In this document: positions 8,724 to 18,903 of the stretch, piece after piece
Layout of the letters: each line of letters starts with the position of its first letter
Position numbering within the stretch: position 1 is the first letter of the stretch
Source of the DNA: Mariprofundus ferrinatatus
GTDB taxonomy: Bacteria > Pseudomonadota > Zetaproteobacteria > Mariprofundales > Mariprofundaceae
Assembly (NCBI RefSeq): GCF_002795825.1
Contig: NZ_CP018800.1
Location: forward strand, 496,001-560,000
Length of the DNA: 64,000 nt
Direction: 5' to 3'
Program-made: the position numbers and the translations under genes
Notes under the pieces: model-generated
The model's database searches: none
What the model was told of the DNA's origin: nothing
The model's input: only the letters and a program-made list of their open reading frames with translations

Positions 8724-9590
8724 ATATTTTCTATCCAGCGGGTGCCTCTCCCGCATACTTCCGACATGCGTCCAGAAGCTCGGATTCTGCGCCTTGAGTT
8801 GCGCTGCTACTTTGCCGGCCTGTCCGCTATCGCTGAACAGGGCGATGCATGTAGATCCGCTACCGCTCATCCATGCCAAAACCGACTCTTTTCGCAAGCT
8901 GCTCAGTAGTTGCGACACTCCATTGCTCAGGCTGCAGGCGCTGCCTTCGAGGTCATTTCTTCCGAGGTTGGCTGAATTGGGCCGGATGGTATCCACCCCC
9001 CCATACGGGGTCAATGAACGACGGCCGCTATCCACTTCATGATCGAAGTGACGGAACACCTCGGCGGTAGAAAGTCCGCTGCCGGGCCAGACCAGCAGCA
9101 GGGTTTTCTCGGGCAAAACTTCCGGATAGTCGTTAAGCCTTTCGCCGATACCGTGCGCCCAGCTTGTCCTGCCGTAAAGAAAACAGGGGATATCGGCCCC
9201 GAACGGCGCGGCAAACGCAATAAGCTCCTGCAGGGAGCATCCTGCCTTCCAGAGCCTGTTGGCGGCCAGAAGTGCAGTTGCCGCATCGGATGAGCCGCCG
9301 CCAAGGCCTGCCTGTTCAGGGATATGTTTGACGATATGCAGTGCGAGCCCGTCGCTTATCCCGTGGCGAGCCCTGAATGCCTCCAGCAGCCGATAGACCA
9401 GGTTGCGCTCTCCCGACAGGGAGGGGTTGGAGCATGTGACTTTCAGTTCGGCGCAATCCTCGATAATCACTTCGTCGCAGATATCGGTGTAGGCGAAGCT
9501 GGTATCCAGCTCGTGCATGCCGTCATCGCGGATGGCGGTGACGAACAGGTGCAGGTTGATTTTTGCGGGAGCGGGCAGTGAGCGTTTCAT
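8703..9590 (-). CDS. ispE: 4-diphosphocytidyl-2-C-methyl-D-erythritol kinase
   Basis: GHMP kinase of the MEP isoprenoid pathway; phosphorylates CDP-methylerythritol. 295 residues. Visible motifs: PAPAKINLHLFVTAIRDDGM at the N-terminus, the ATP-binding HIPEQAGLGGGSSDAATALL (GHMP motif 2) and the C-terminal AWMSGSGSTCIALF. The ATG (9590) overlaps the lolB stop by four bases (ATGA), so translation is probably coupled. The last codons (encoding YWDVAKR and stop) lie within tRNA-Gln: the acceptor and D-arm sequence doubles as coding sequence. Confidence 0.96.
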   Translation of the reverse strand: MKRSLPAPAKINLHLFVTAIRDDGMHELDTSFAYTDICDEVIIEDCAELKVTCSNPSLSGERNLVYRLLEAFRARHGISDGLALHIVKHIPEQAGLGGGSSDAATALLAANRLWKAGCSLQELIAFAAPFGADIPCFLYGRTSWAHGIGERLNDYPEVLPEKTLLLVWPGSGLSTAEVFRHFDHEVDSGRRSLTPYGGVDTIRPNSANLGRNDLEGSACSLSNGVSQLLSSLRKESVLAWMSGSGSTCIALFSDSGQAGKVAAQLKAQNPSFWTHVGSMRERHPLDRKYWDVAKR

Positions 9591-10120
9591 GGCGTAATGA
9601 TCAGCGTGGCCTGGCGCCCCTGCTTGATGTCGGTCATCACCAGTTTCTTGGACTCTGCGTACCACTGCAGGCGGATGGCGTGACCGGAGTTCCGGCTCTC
9701 CCACAGATCCGGTTTGGCCTCAGTGAAGTGGGAAGGCATCTTGCCGAGAAGGATCAGGGCAAGCTGTTGCGGCGGCATGACAATGCCGTGGCTGCCAAGC
9801 TGATCTGCACTGATCGCCCTCCAGAAGTGGTCATTGCTGTCGCGGACCTGCATCTGGCGGCCGGCCCAGCGGAACTCCACTACCGTGCCGGTGGCGGCAT
9901 GGGTCAACCGTACATCACCGCGATCTGCCCTCTCGGCACGCCACTGTATCACCACCTGCCAGCGCCGTGTTGGCTCCATCACAATAAGGCGCCCCGAGAA
10001 GTTGCTGTAGGGGCCGATCGTCGTGGATTGTTGCGGCGGCTGTTTGGCGCATCCGGCCGTTAACGCCATGCCGATCATGAGCAATAGCGCAACAAGAGGG
10101 GGCGCGGGGATTCTCTTCAC
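9587..10120 (-). CDS. lolB: Outer-membrane lipoprotein LolB-like
   Basis: Lipoprotein receptor that accepts lipoproteins from LolA and inserts them in the outer membrane. 177 residues with a signal peptide and lipobox ALTAGC (lipidated Cys about residue 24). The mature part is the all-beta LolB type, with YSNFSGRLIVMEPTRRWQVV and the late block PPQQLALILLGKMP where family members carry their interdomain segment. Sequence match alone is moderate, but the position directly upstream of ispE (ATGA overlap) is the canonical lolB site. Translationally coupled to the TPR lipoprotein upstream. Confidence 0.82.
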   Translation of the reverse strand: MKRIPAPPLVALLLMIGMALTAGCAKQPPQQSTTIGPYSNFSGRLIVMEPTRRWQVVIQWRAERADRGDVRLTHAATGTVVEFRWAGRQMQVRDSNDHFWRAISADQLGSHGIVMPPQQLALILLGKMPSHFTEAKPDLWESRNSGHAIRLQWYAESKKLVMTDIKQGRQATLIITP

Positions 10121-11856
10121 TCGCCTTCCTGCAGCCCGCCGGCAATTTTCTTCCTGAGTTTCTCCGGGCTCTCCGTATTGGCATCAATGGCCTTCTGCCA
10201 GGCAGTTCGTGCCGCTTCCTGCTCCCCGGCCCTCCAGAGAATATCGCCGAGGTGCTCATGCATGACCGGGTCGTCTTCGACCTGTTTTATGGCTCTCTGC
10301 TGGGTCTCCAGTGCCTTTCCGTATTCGCCGCGCTTATAGTAAACCCAGGCCAGTGAGTCGAGGTAGTAGCCATCATCCGGTTTAATGCCCAGCGCCTGCT
10401 GAATAAGCATCTCAGCCTTATTCAGCTGAACACCCCTGACCGCATAGCTGTAGCCCAGGAAGTTCATGGCTTCGGAGTGCTTCGGATCAGCTGCAAGTAG
10501 CTGTATCAGGGTCTTTTCGAGCTCTTCATGCTTATTCAGATTCTCATAGGCGACTGCGCGGTTGAAGAGTATCTGCGGGTGAACAGTCTCCATCGACAGG
10601 GCGACCTCAGTCTCTTCAAGCAGGAGCCTGTACTGCTTATGGGCCAGCCGGATCGCCGAGCGCAGAAGTTGTGCATCGACATGTTGCGGATCCGACTTCA
10701 GAACCCTTTCGAGGCGTGCCATAGCCTTTTTGAACTGTTTGTCGGCAAAATCCAGCCCTGCCAGGCGCACCTGTGCATCGGGGCCTGCCTTGCCTTCGGG
10801 GTCGACAGCTTCATAAAGCTCTCTCGCCTCCGCAGGTCGTTGTAACACTTCGAGGCTGGAGGCCAGGTAAAACCTGCTTTCATCGTCCGGGTTCCCCTGG
10901 TACAGCTTCCGGAAAGTCTGTTCCGCTTTTTCAAAGTCGTGATAGCGGAAATAGAGCATGCCCAGCGTTCGCAGAATCTCCGGATTGTCACCGGTACGGG
11001 ATGCAAGATCCCTGTAGACCATAATCGCTTCCGGGATGCGCTTGTCCTGAATCATCACTTTCCCGAGCGCATGACCTACCAGAATGGCGTCCGGATTGGC
11101 CTGCAGGAAGTCGCGCAGGATCTTCTCGGCCTTGGCAAGCTTGTTCTCCTTCAGGGCTATATTGCTCAGCATCAGAACAGCTGCATCATTTTCAGGGGCG
11201 AGTTTTCTCAGGCGGTTTAGGGATATTTCTGCCGCCCGGTACTCCTGCTGCTTGAGCAGGAGCTGGGCCTGTAACAGGCGGAACTGCGGAAGCTCTTCAA
11301 TAAGGATGGCCTTATCAATGGCGGCAAGGGCGTCATCAAGACGGTTCTGGTCGGCAAGGATGCGCGCCTGCAGGTCGCGTCCCTGGATATGAACCGGATT
11401 CTTCTCAAACAGTGCATCAAGCAGCTGAAGTGCCTCTTCCTGCTTGTTGCTGCCCACTTTCAGTCGCGCCTGGGTAATCAGCAGCTTTTCGTGGTCCCCC
11501 TCCTGGAGCGGCTTTTTCAGCAGCGTCTCAATCTGCATCTCGGCCTCATCACTTCGATCCAGCTGCAGCAGCAGGCCGGCCAGCTGGACGTGTGGTTCGA
11601 TCGAATCGGGATCCCTGACTACCAGTGCGGTAAGGAATTCGGCGGCCAGTTCCGTATTGCCATCCTTGATAGCATTCTGGGCTGCCAGGTATAGAAACTC
11701 CGGCTCCATCTGCTGCATCTGTTCTGCCAGTTGCTGCTGTGCCATCTCTGTCTTGCTGCTGCTTTCATCCTGATCCGCAGGCATCTGTGTCGCACATGCC
11801 TGCAGCAGAAGGAGGGAGGAGATCAGGGCGGTGATCACGCCCGGGTAGCGGATCAT
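10117..11856 (-). CDS. TPR-repeat lipoprotein
   Basis: A 579-residue lipoprotein: signal peptide with lipobox LLLQAC (Cys about residue 21), a Gln/Glu-rich linker, then tetratricopeptide-type helical repeats through the rest of the protein. Recognisable repeats include PEILRTLGMLYFRYHDFEKA, SEAMNFLGYSYAVRGVQLNK and DPVMHEHLGDILWRAGEQEA. TPR lipoproteins upstream of lolB–ispE are frequent in beta/gammaproteobacteria and are thought to scaffold envelope complexes. Overlaps lolB by four bases and the upstream JAMM gene by four bases, so the genes form a tight operon. Exact partner unknown. Confidence 0.85.
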   Translation of the reverse strand: MIRYPGVITALISSLLLLQACATQMPADQDESSSKTEMAQQQLAEQMQQMEPEFLYLAAQNAIKDGNTELAAEFLTALVVRDPDSIEPHVQLAGLLLQLDRSDEAEMQIETLLKKPLQEGDHEKLLITQARLKVGSNKQEEALQLLDALFEKNPVHIQGRDLQARILADQNRLDDALAAIDKAILIEELPQFRLLQAQLLLKQQEYRAAEISLNRLRKLAPENDAAVLMLSNIALKENKLAKAEKILRDFLQANPDAILVGHALGKVMIQDKRIPEAIMVYRDLASRTGDNPEILRTLGMLYFRYHDFEKAEQTFRKLYQGNPDDESRFYLASSLEVLQRPAEARELYEAVDPEGKAGPDAQVRLAGLDFADKQFKKAMARLERVLKSDPQHVDAQLLRSAIRLAHKQYRLLLEETEVALSMETVHPQILFNRAVAYENLNKHEELEKTLIQLLAADPKHSEAMNFLGYSYAVRGVQLNKAEMLIQQALGIKPDDGYYLDSLAWVYYKRGEYGKALETQQRAIKQVEDDPVMHEHLGDILWRAGEQEAARTAWQKAIDANTESPEKLRKKIAGGLQEGE

Positions 11857-12356
11857 GCAGGCTCCTGAATGCGGATTTCCTGAAACCGGTTGCCACTGTC
11901 GTTGACGGACCAGCAGCGCAGAGATGCCGCTTTTCCATCACAGATGCTGACAATCGGATAGGCGAACCCCTCCCACGCGCTGCCGAGATCTGTTGGCGAT
12001 GGTTTGGCGGGGCAGTCCGGATGCGAGTGATAGACACCCACGATCTCAAGGCCGCTGCCGCGCAGCTCGCGGTCGATGCGCTGATAGGCAGCAGGATCGA
12101 GCTCAAAGCGGTCTGCCGCCCGTTCACTGTTCAGGTTATCCACCTGCCGGACTTCGCTGATTTGCCACCCCTCTGCATCCAGCCTGCCGATCAAAAGGCC
12201 GCAGATCTCGTGCGGATAGCCTGACTCGCCCTGTTCTTTGATTGCCTTCAGGCAATCATCAGCAATACGGAGTCGGTTTGATGATTCAGCCGCGTCGATG
12301 ATGTCGAGATATTCGGGGCTTCTGAATCGTTCAGGTTCGTAAACGGCTGTAGTCAA
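11853..12356 (-). CDS. JAMM/MPN-domain metallopeptidase (M67 type)
   Basis: Zinc isopeptidase/desampylase-like protein of the JAB1/MPN/Mov34 family. The catalytic pattern is complete: Glu in GYPHEICGLLIG, then HSHPDCPAKPSPTD, i.e. H-x-H followed seven residues later by Ser and two later by Asp (Zn ligands). Bacterial relatives process ubiquitin-like sulfur carriers or remain unassigned; no ThiS/MoaD-like gene is nearby. The start is unclear: there is no ATG or GTG in the right place. TTG at 12356 has GGAG eight bases upstream and gives 167 residues; TTG at 12401 would give 182. First gene of the operon leading into the TPR lipoprotein and lolB. Confidence 0.85.
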   Translation of the reverse strand: MTTAVYEPERFRSPEYLDIIDAAESSNRLRIADDCLKAIKEQGESGYPHEICGLLIGRLDAEGWQISEVRQVDNLNSERAADRFELDPAAYQRIDRELRGSGLEIVGVYHSHPDCPAKPSPTDLGSAWEGFAYPIVSICDGKAASLRCWSVNDSGNRFQEIRIQEPA

Positions 12357-12469
12357 GTTGAATGCTCCATGGGCACTATGATGGGTCGGGTGGTGTGGCA
12401 ATCCTGTATAGGCCGCGGCCTAGCCTATCGTCTGCCCACGGCTTGCCAACTACCTGCTAAGCGTAGGCC

Positions 12470-12502
12470 AAAAAAAAGGGAAGGCAAAATGCCTTCCCTT
12501 TT
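12470..12502 (-). terminator. Rho-independent terminator of rplM–rpsI
   Basis: A 12-bp perfect stem (12474–12485 with 12491–12502) with a 5-base loop; on the minus strand the stem is followed by eight T residues (complement of 12470–12477). It lies 21 bases past the rpsI stop. Confidence 0.92.
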
Positions 12503-12522
12503 GAAACAGCTGCTTCCGAAAC

Positions 12523-12915
12523 TTAGCGTTTGGAGAACTGTGGAGCGCGACGGGCCTTTTTAAGACCGGCTTTCTTACGCTCAACCTTACGTGAGTCGCG
12601 GGTCAGGAAGCCTGCAGATTTCAGGGTTGGACGAAGGCCCGCATCATATTCGAGCAGAGCACGGGCCAGACCGTGACGAATGGCGCCTGCCTGACCGGAG
12701 ATGCCGCCACCGTTTACGTTAACGCGAACATCAATGCGACCGGAGAGCTGGGTCTCGGTCAGTGGCAGAAGTGCCTGCTGACGTACGATCTCAACCGGGA
12801 AGTAGTTTTCCACTTCGCGACCGTTCACCAGAACCTTGCCACTGCCGGACTGGATGATTACTCGGGCTACGCTACGTTTGCGGCGGCCAGTGCCGCGGTA
12901 CATTGTCTCTGCCAT
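12523..12915 (-). CDS. rpsI: 30S ribosomal protein S9
   Basis: Small-subunit ribosomal protein whose C-terminal tail reaches the P-site tRNA. The 130 residues are the normal size, with [20 protein letters not shown] near the N-terminus, [20 protein letters not shown] in the centre and the basic tail ending in the conserved SKR (here APQFSKR). Lies 28 bases downstream of rplM in the standard rplM–rpsI operon and is followed by a strong terminator. Confidence 0.98.
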   Translation of the reverse strand: MAETMYRGTGRRKRSVARVIIQSGSGKVLVNGREVENYFPVEIVRQQALLPLTETQLSGRIDVRVNVNGGGISGQAGAIRHGLARALLEYDAGLRPTLKSAGFLTRDSRKVERKKAGLKKARRAPQFSKR

Positions 12916-12943
12916 CTTATCGTTTCCTCTATGCGTCTAACGC

Positions 12944-13375
12944 TTAATTCAGTTTCAGTGCTTCAGGCTGCTGTGCGGTGTGCGGATGATCGCTGCCAGC
13001 GTAAACCTTCAGCTTTTTCAGCATGGAACGGCCCAGAGGACCTTTCGGCATCATGCCTTTGACGGCTGCTTCAATGATGCGCTCAGGATGCTGTGCACGC
13101 TGTTTACCCAGCGTGATGCTCTTCAGACCGCCGGCAAAACCAGTGTGGCGGTAATAAACTTTGTCGCTCTCTTTGTTGCCGGTTACAGCAACTTTTTCAG
13201 CGTTGATGACGATAACATGGTCACCACAATCAGCATGCGGGGTGTACTGCGGACGATGTTTGCCGCGCAGAACAGTTGCTACCTGAGTTGCCAGTCGGCC
13301 AAGTACGAGATCAGAGGCATCTACAATATACCATTTGCGTTCAACATCGCCGGGGCGAACAGTCCAAGTACGCAT
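12944..13375 (-). CDS. rplM: 50S ribosomal protein L13
   Basis: Large-subunit ribosomal protein. 143 residues from ATG 13375: [20 protein letters not shown] near the N-terminus, [20 protein letters not shown], and the C-terminal [20 protein letters not shown] are family blocks. Longer starts exist to 13417, but the bases of an upstream in-frame ATGGAG provide the GGAG ribosome-binding site six bases before ATG 13375, so those codons are leader, not protein. In E. coli this operon is repressed by L13 binding its leader; the leader here was not recognised as structured. Confidence 0.97.
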   Translation of the reverse strand: MRTWTVRPGDVERKWYIVDASDLVLGRLATQVATVLRGKHRPQYTPHADCGDHVIVINAEKVAVTGNKESDKVYYRHTGFAGGLKSITLGKQRAQHPERIIEAAVKGMMPKGPLGRSMLKKLKVYAGSDHPHTAQQPEALKLN

Positions 13376-15236
<1,861 letters not shown>

Positions 15237-15255
15237 TTGTCGGGTTATTAACCGA

Positions 15256-15301
15256 AGAGGCACAAAGAGGCTAAGCAACCTTAGCATCTCTTTGTGCCTC
15301 T
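15256..15301. terminator. Long hairpin between guaB and guaA (terminator or attenuator-like)
   Basis: A near-perfect inverted repeat: 14 bp (15256–15269 with 15288–15301) plus 6 bp (15270–15275 with 15280–15285), loop of four bases and a two-base bulge (15286–15287). Only a weak T-run follows (TGATTTTA), so it may be a processing or partial-termination site rather than a full terminator between the two cooperating genes. Confidence 0.65.
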
Positions 15302-15323
15302 CTGATTTTATGGTGAGTATATA

Positions 15324-16871
15324 ATGGAAAAGATTCTGATTCTGGATTTTGGTTCACAGTACACGCAGCTGATCGCACGACGTGTTCGTGAAGCTCAGGT
15401 TTACTCCGAGTTGCACCCCTGGGATATGAGCGAACAGGAGATTCGCGACTTTAACCCCTCCGGTATCATTCTTTCAGGTGGACCGAACTCTGTTTACGAG
15501 GAGGAGACTCCGAAGGCGCCGCAGGTGGTGTTCGAGCTTGGCGTACCTGTACTTGGTATCTGCTACGGTATGCAGACGATGGCTGCTCAGCTGGGCGGCG
15601 CTGTTGAAACCGGGCATGTGCGGGAATTCGGCTATGCCGAGCTGAAAAGGACCGGAGACTCCCCGCTGCTGCGCGGCATTGAAGATAAGGAGGGGGGTGT
15701 TCTTGACGTCTGGATGAGTCACGGTGATAAGGTGGCTGCGTTGCCGGACGGCTTTGAGGTGATCTGTTACAACGACTCCACCCCGATTGCCGGCATGGCG
15801 GATGAGAGCCGTCGTTTCTATGCGCTGCAGTTCCACCCTGAAGTAACCCATACCCATCAGGGCAAGGCGATGCTGTCACGTTTTGTACACGACATCTGCG
15901 GTTGCGGCCGTGAGTGGACCATGCCGCACTATATTGACGAGGCGGTTGCGAAAATCCGTGAGCAGGTAGGCGATGAAGAGGTGATTCTCGGTCTGTCCGG
16001 CGGTGTTGATTCATCGGTGGCGGCAGCCCTGTTGCAGCGCGCCATTGGTGATCAGCTCACCTGCATCTTTGTTGATAACGGCCTGCTTCGCCTGAATGAG
16101 GCTGAGCAGGTAATGGAGATGTTCGCCCACAACCTCGGTGTAAAGGTGGACCATGTTGATGCATCCGAGAAGTTCATGAGCGAGCTGGCGGGCGTCTCCG
16201 ACCCTGAAGCCAAGCGCAAGATTATCGGTCGCGAGTTCGTGCATGTGTTCCAGAAAGAGGCGGAAAGCATGCCTCAGGCCAAATGGCTCGCACAGGGTAC
16301 CATCTATCCCGACGTGATCGAATCGGCCGGTTCAAAAACCAAGAAGGCGCATACAATTAAGAGTCACCATAACGTTGGCGGCCTGCCGGATACGCTGCAT
16401 CTGAAGCTGCTTGAACCGCTGCGCGATCTCTTCAAGGATGAGGTGCGTGAGTTGGGTGTGGCGCTCGGGTTGCCGCACGACATGGTCTACCGCCATCCGT
16501 TCCCGGGTCCGGGTCTCGGCGTACGCATACTCGGCGAAGTCAAAAAAGAGTATGCCGATCTGCTGCGTCGGGCCGATGCCATCTTTATCGATGAACTGCG
16601 TGCCTCCGGCTGGTATGAGAAGACAAGCCAGGCCTTCGTGGTGTTCCTGCCGGTGAAATCGGTGGGCGTGATGGGCGATGGCCGCACTTACGAGTGGGTT
16701 GTGGCACTGCGTGCCGTTGAAACGCAGGATTTCATGACCGCCCACTGGGCAGAGCTTCCTCATGCCCTGCTTGCCAAAGTGTCCAACCGCATCATTAATG
16801 AGGTGCGTGGCATCAATCGGGTGGTTTACGATGTGTCTGGCAAGCCTCCCGCAACCATTGAGTGGGAGTAA
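15324..16871 (+). CDS. guaA: GMP synthase (glutamine-hydrolysing)
   Basis: Aminates XMP to GMP with glutamine nitrogen and ATP. 515 residues: class I glutamine amidotransferase domain with nucleophile Cys in VLGICYGMQ and the His/Glu in [11 protein letters not shown] pyrophosphatase P-loop [16 protein letters not shown]; and the C-terminal dimerisation domain with [16 protein letters not shown] and the end [20 protein letters not shown] 15324 agrees with family starts. Follows guaB after 87 bases. Confidence 0.98.
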   Translation: MEKILILDFGSQYTQLIARRVREAQVYSELHPWDMSEQEIRDFNPSGIILSGGPNSVYEEETPKAPQVVFELGVPVLGICYGMQTMAAQLGGAVETGHVREFGYAELKRTGDSPLLRGIEDKEGGVLDVWMSHGDKVAALPDGFEVICYNDSTPIAGMADESRRFYALQFHPEVTHTHQGKAMLSRFVHDICGCGREWTMPHYIDEAVAKIREQVGDEEVILGLSGGVDSSVAAALLQRAIGDQLTCIFVDNGLLRLNEAEQVMEMFAHNLGVKVDHVDASEKFMSELAGVSDPEAKRKIIGREFVHVFQKEAESMPQAKWLAQGTIYPDVIESAGSKTKKAHTIKSHHNVGGLPDTLHLKLLEPLRDLFKDEVRELGVALGLPHDMVYRHPFPGPGLGVRILGEVKKEYADLLRRADAIFIDELRASGWYEKTSQAFVVFLPVKSVGVMGDGRTYEWVVALRAVETQDFMTAHWAELPHALLAKVSNRIINEVRGINRVVYDVSGKPPATIEWE

Positions 16872-16874
16872 CTG

Positions 16875-16902
16875 CAGGCGCAGCCTTGCGCTGTTCTGTT
16901 TT
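16875..16902 (+). terminator. Possible terminator after guaA
   Basis: A 7-bp GC-rich stem with one bulged G (16875–16882 with 16887–16893), 4-base loop, followed by TTCTGTTTT. Begins four bases past the guaA stop. Confidence 0.45.
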
Positions 16903-16962
16903 CACGCTGATTATATGGGGCGGTTCATTGCACATTCGCACTGATCTGCCTAAAGTATGACT

Positions 16963-16978
16963 TGAATATCAATATTCA
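16963..16978. repeat. AT-rich palindrome before the AAAEK lipoprotein gene
   Basis: Perfect 7-base inverted repeat TGAATAT–CA–ATATTCA, followed directly by seven T residues, 25 bases upstream of the start codon at 17004. Could be an operator or a weak terminator-like stem; position fits a regulator site of the downstream gene. Confidence 0.4.
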
Positions 16979-17003
16979 TTTTTTTCGAGAGGGGAGATTC
17001 ACC

Positions 17004-17876
17004 ATGAAAAAAATCTTTATCATGGCCTGTGTGGCGATGCTGGCAGCTTGCAGCCAGCCTGCAGAGCAGAAAAAGGCGCCTGTGGCACCGCCGCCGGTTC
17101 AGGCAATCTCTCTGGATAGTGATCAGGCGCGTTTCAGCTATGCAATAGGTATGGATATCAGCACCTCGGTGGCCCAGTTGGGTGTGGAGATCGATAGCAA
17201 AGTCCTTGCATTGGCGATTGCCGACCATCTGGCCGGTAAGGAGAGCAAGCTGACTCAGGATGAGGCAGCGACGATCAAGCAGGAGTACCTGATTGATCAG
17301 GCCATCAAACGTGCTGCTGCCGAAAAAGCAGCGGCAGAAAAGGCTGAGGCGGAGAGGATTGCTGCCGAGAAGGCCGCTGCTGAGAAGGCTGCCGCTGAGA
17401 AGGCTGCTGCTGAGAAGGCTGCTGCTGAGAAGGCTGCTGCTGAGAAGGCTGCTGCTGAGAAGGCTGCCGCTGAGAAGGCTGCTGCTGAGAAGGCTGCTGC
17501 TGAGAAGGCCGCTGCTGAGAAGGCCGCTGCTGAGAAGGCCGCTGTTGAGAAGGCTGTTGCTGAGAAGGCTGCTGCTGAGAAGGCTGCCGCTGAGAAGGCT
17601 GCCGCTGAGAAGGCTGCCGCTGAGAAGGCTGCTGCTGAGAAGGCTGCCGCTGAGAAGGCTGCCGCTGAGAAGGCTGCCGCTGAGAAGGCCGCTGCTGAGA
17701 AGGCTGCCGCTGAGAAGGCTGCCGCTGAGAAGGCTGCTGCTGAGAAGGCCGCTGCTGAGAAGGCCGCTGCTGAGAAGGCCGCTGCTGAGAAGGCTGCCGC
17801 TGAGAAGGCTGCCGCTGAGAAGGCTGCCGCTGAGAAGGCCGCTGCTGAGAAGGCTGTGCCTGCTGCGGGAAAGTAA
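17004..17876 (+). CDS. AAAEK-repeat lipoprotein, paralogue of the adjacent FKBP without the isomerase domain
   Basis: A 290-residue lipoprotein. Residues 1–16 are a signal peptide with lipobox LAAC, and up to about residue 103 it is clearly homologous to the next gene (shared MLAAC, LDSxxAR(F/L)SYAIGMDI, and IKQEY/VKQEF), i.e. the helical N-terminal domain of FKBP-type isomerases. From residue 104 to 283 the FKBP catalytic domain is absent and replaced by 36 pentapeptides, mostly AAAEK, ending in AVPAAGK. Such a Ala/Glu/Lys tract should be a long rigid helix, up to about 27 nm if continuous, comparable to the width of the periplasm. ATG 17004 follows GGGGAG. Likely a periplasmic spacer or scaffold; function unknown. 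Confidence 0.88.
   Translation: MKKIFIMACVAMLAACSQPAEQKKAPVAPPPVQAISLDSDQARFSYAIGMDISTSVAQLGVEIDSKVLALAIADHLAGKESKLTQDEAATIKQEYLIDQAIKRAAAEKAAAEKAEAERIAAEKAAAEKAAAEKAAAEKAAAEKAAAEKAAAEKAAAEKAAAEKAAAEKAAAEKAAAEKAAVEKAVAEKAAAEKAAAEKAAAEKAAAEKAAAEKAAAEKAAAEKAAAEKAAAEKAAAEKAAAEKAAAEKAAAEKAAAEKAAAEKAAAEKAAAEKAAAEKAAAEKAVPAAGK
17313..17852 (+). repeat. Array of 36 tandem 15-bp units encoding AAAEK pentapeptides
   Basis: 540 bases, exactly 36 units of 15 bp, mostly GCTGCCGCTGAGAAG or GCTGCTGCTGAGAAG/GCC variants. Units 3 and 4 read AEAER and IAAEK, and later variants read AAVEK and AVAEK. Because the unit is a multiple of three and contains no stop in several frames, long false open frames appear on both strands here. 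Confidence 0.97.
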
Positions 17877-17974
17877 TCGGTTCCCGGCTTTAATAACTCA
17901 ATCTGGCCATACGTTCGTGGCATCATGGCCGTGCAGCTATTATTTATCCTGAATGAACTCAAGGAGTACACAAC

Positions 17975-18763
17975 ATGAAAAAGATTATTGCGCTTGCCTG
18001 TCTGGCAATGCTGGCTGCCTGCGGACAGCAGGCGGAAGACAAAAAGGCCACATCGGTCAATCTTGATAGTGAAAACGCCAGACTGAGCTATGCCATCGGC
18101 ATGGATATCGGCATGTCACTGAAAACACTGGATACCAACCTTGATCGCGCTGTGATGATTGCAGCGATAAACGACCGTCTGGATGGTGTCGACACAAAAC
18201 TTTCCCAGGAAGAGGCGGGAAAGGTAAAACAGGAGTTTTTCGTAAAACAGGCACAGATCAAGGAAGCTGAGCGTAAAGCTGCCGGCGAGAAGAATGCCGC
18301 GGAGGGCGCAGCCTTTCTGACCGAGCATGCCAAGAAAGAGGGTGTGACCGTAACCGAGAGCGGACTTCACTATCAGGTGATCCGCGAGGCAGATGGCGCC
18401 AAACCGACTCTCGAAGACAGTGTTCGCGTCCACTATAAGGGAACATTGATCGATGGTACCGAATTCGATTCTTCATACAGCCGTGGTGAGCCCATCAGCT
18501 TCCCGCTGGGCGGTGTAATAGCTGGTTGGCAGGAGGGTGTTCAGCTGATGAACGTCGGCTCCAAATACCGCTTCGTGCTGCCATCGGAGCTGGCATATGG
18601 TGAGCGTGGGGCCGGCAACACGATTGGCCCGAACAGCGTACTGATTTTTGAGGTGGAACTGCTGGCTATCGTAGATGAGAAGGCGGAGGCCGAAGCGGCT
18701 GCCGCAGCTGCAGAAGCGACCCAGAAAACAGCAGAAGCTGCGCAGGAAGCTGCGAAGCAGTAA
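17975..18763 (+). CDS. FKBP-type peptidyl-prolyl isomerase lipoprotein (FkpA/Mip-like)
   Basis: Periplasmic or outer-membrane folding factor. 262 residues: signal peptide with lipobox LAAC (Cys about residue 16), N-terminal helical dimerisation domain (about 28–125), and a complete FKBP domain (about 130–233) containing VRVHYKGTLIDGTEFDSSYS, FPLGGVIAGWQEGVQLMNVG and LAYGERGAGNTIGPNSVLIF. The tail is Ala/Glu rich (EAEAAAAAAEATQKTAEAAQ). ATG 17975 follows AAGGAG. It lies 98 bases after its repeat-bearing paralogue, and the pair looks like a tandem duplication followed by domain replacement. Confidence 0.94.
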   Translation: MKKIIALACLAMLAACGQQAEDKKATSVNLDSENARLSYAIGMDIGMSLKTLDTNLDRAVMIAAINDRLDGVDTKLSQEEAGKVKQEFFVKQAQIKEAERKAAGEKNAAEGAAFLTEHAKKEGVTVTESGLHYQVIREADGAKPTLEDSVRVHYKGTLIDGTEFDSSYSRGEPISFPLGGVIAGWQEGVQLMNVGSKYRFVLPSELAYGERGAGNTIGPNSVLIFEVELLAIVDEKAEAEAAAAAAEATQKTAEAAQEAAKQ

Positions 18764-18825
18764 TTCCTGATCAGTGATGAATCGCATTTGTTTCATCATT
18801 TTGTCATAATTCGCAAATAATATTT

Positions 18826-18860
18826 GAGCCCTTCTCCTTTATCGGAGGAGGGTTCTTTGT
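18826..18860 (+). terminator. Terminator after the FKBP gene
   Basis: A 12-bp stem with two G·U pairs (18826–18837 with 18844–18855), a 6-base loop and a T-rich tail. Lies 60 bases past the stop codon. Confidence 0.75.
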
Positions 18861-18903
18861 TTAAATGATACGGTTGAGTTAATAAAAGGTATGGGGGCTT
18901 GAT

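Noticed and set aside
17313-17852. Regular array considered as a CRISPR
   Set aside because: Units are 15 bp, contiguous, in frame and without spacers; it is a coding repeat.
17293-17971. Long open frames on both strands across the first AAAEK array (Leu/Arg-rich and Ala/Phe/Ser-rich products)
   Set aside because: They are shadows of the 15-bp repeat, which contains no stop in these frames; no start-site support and no plausible protein.
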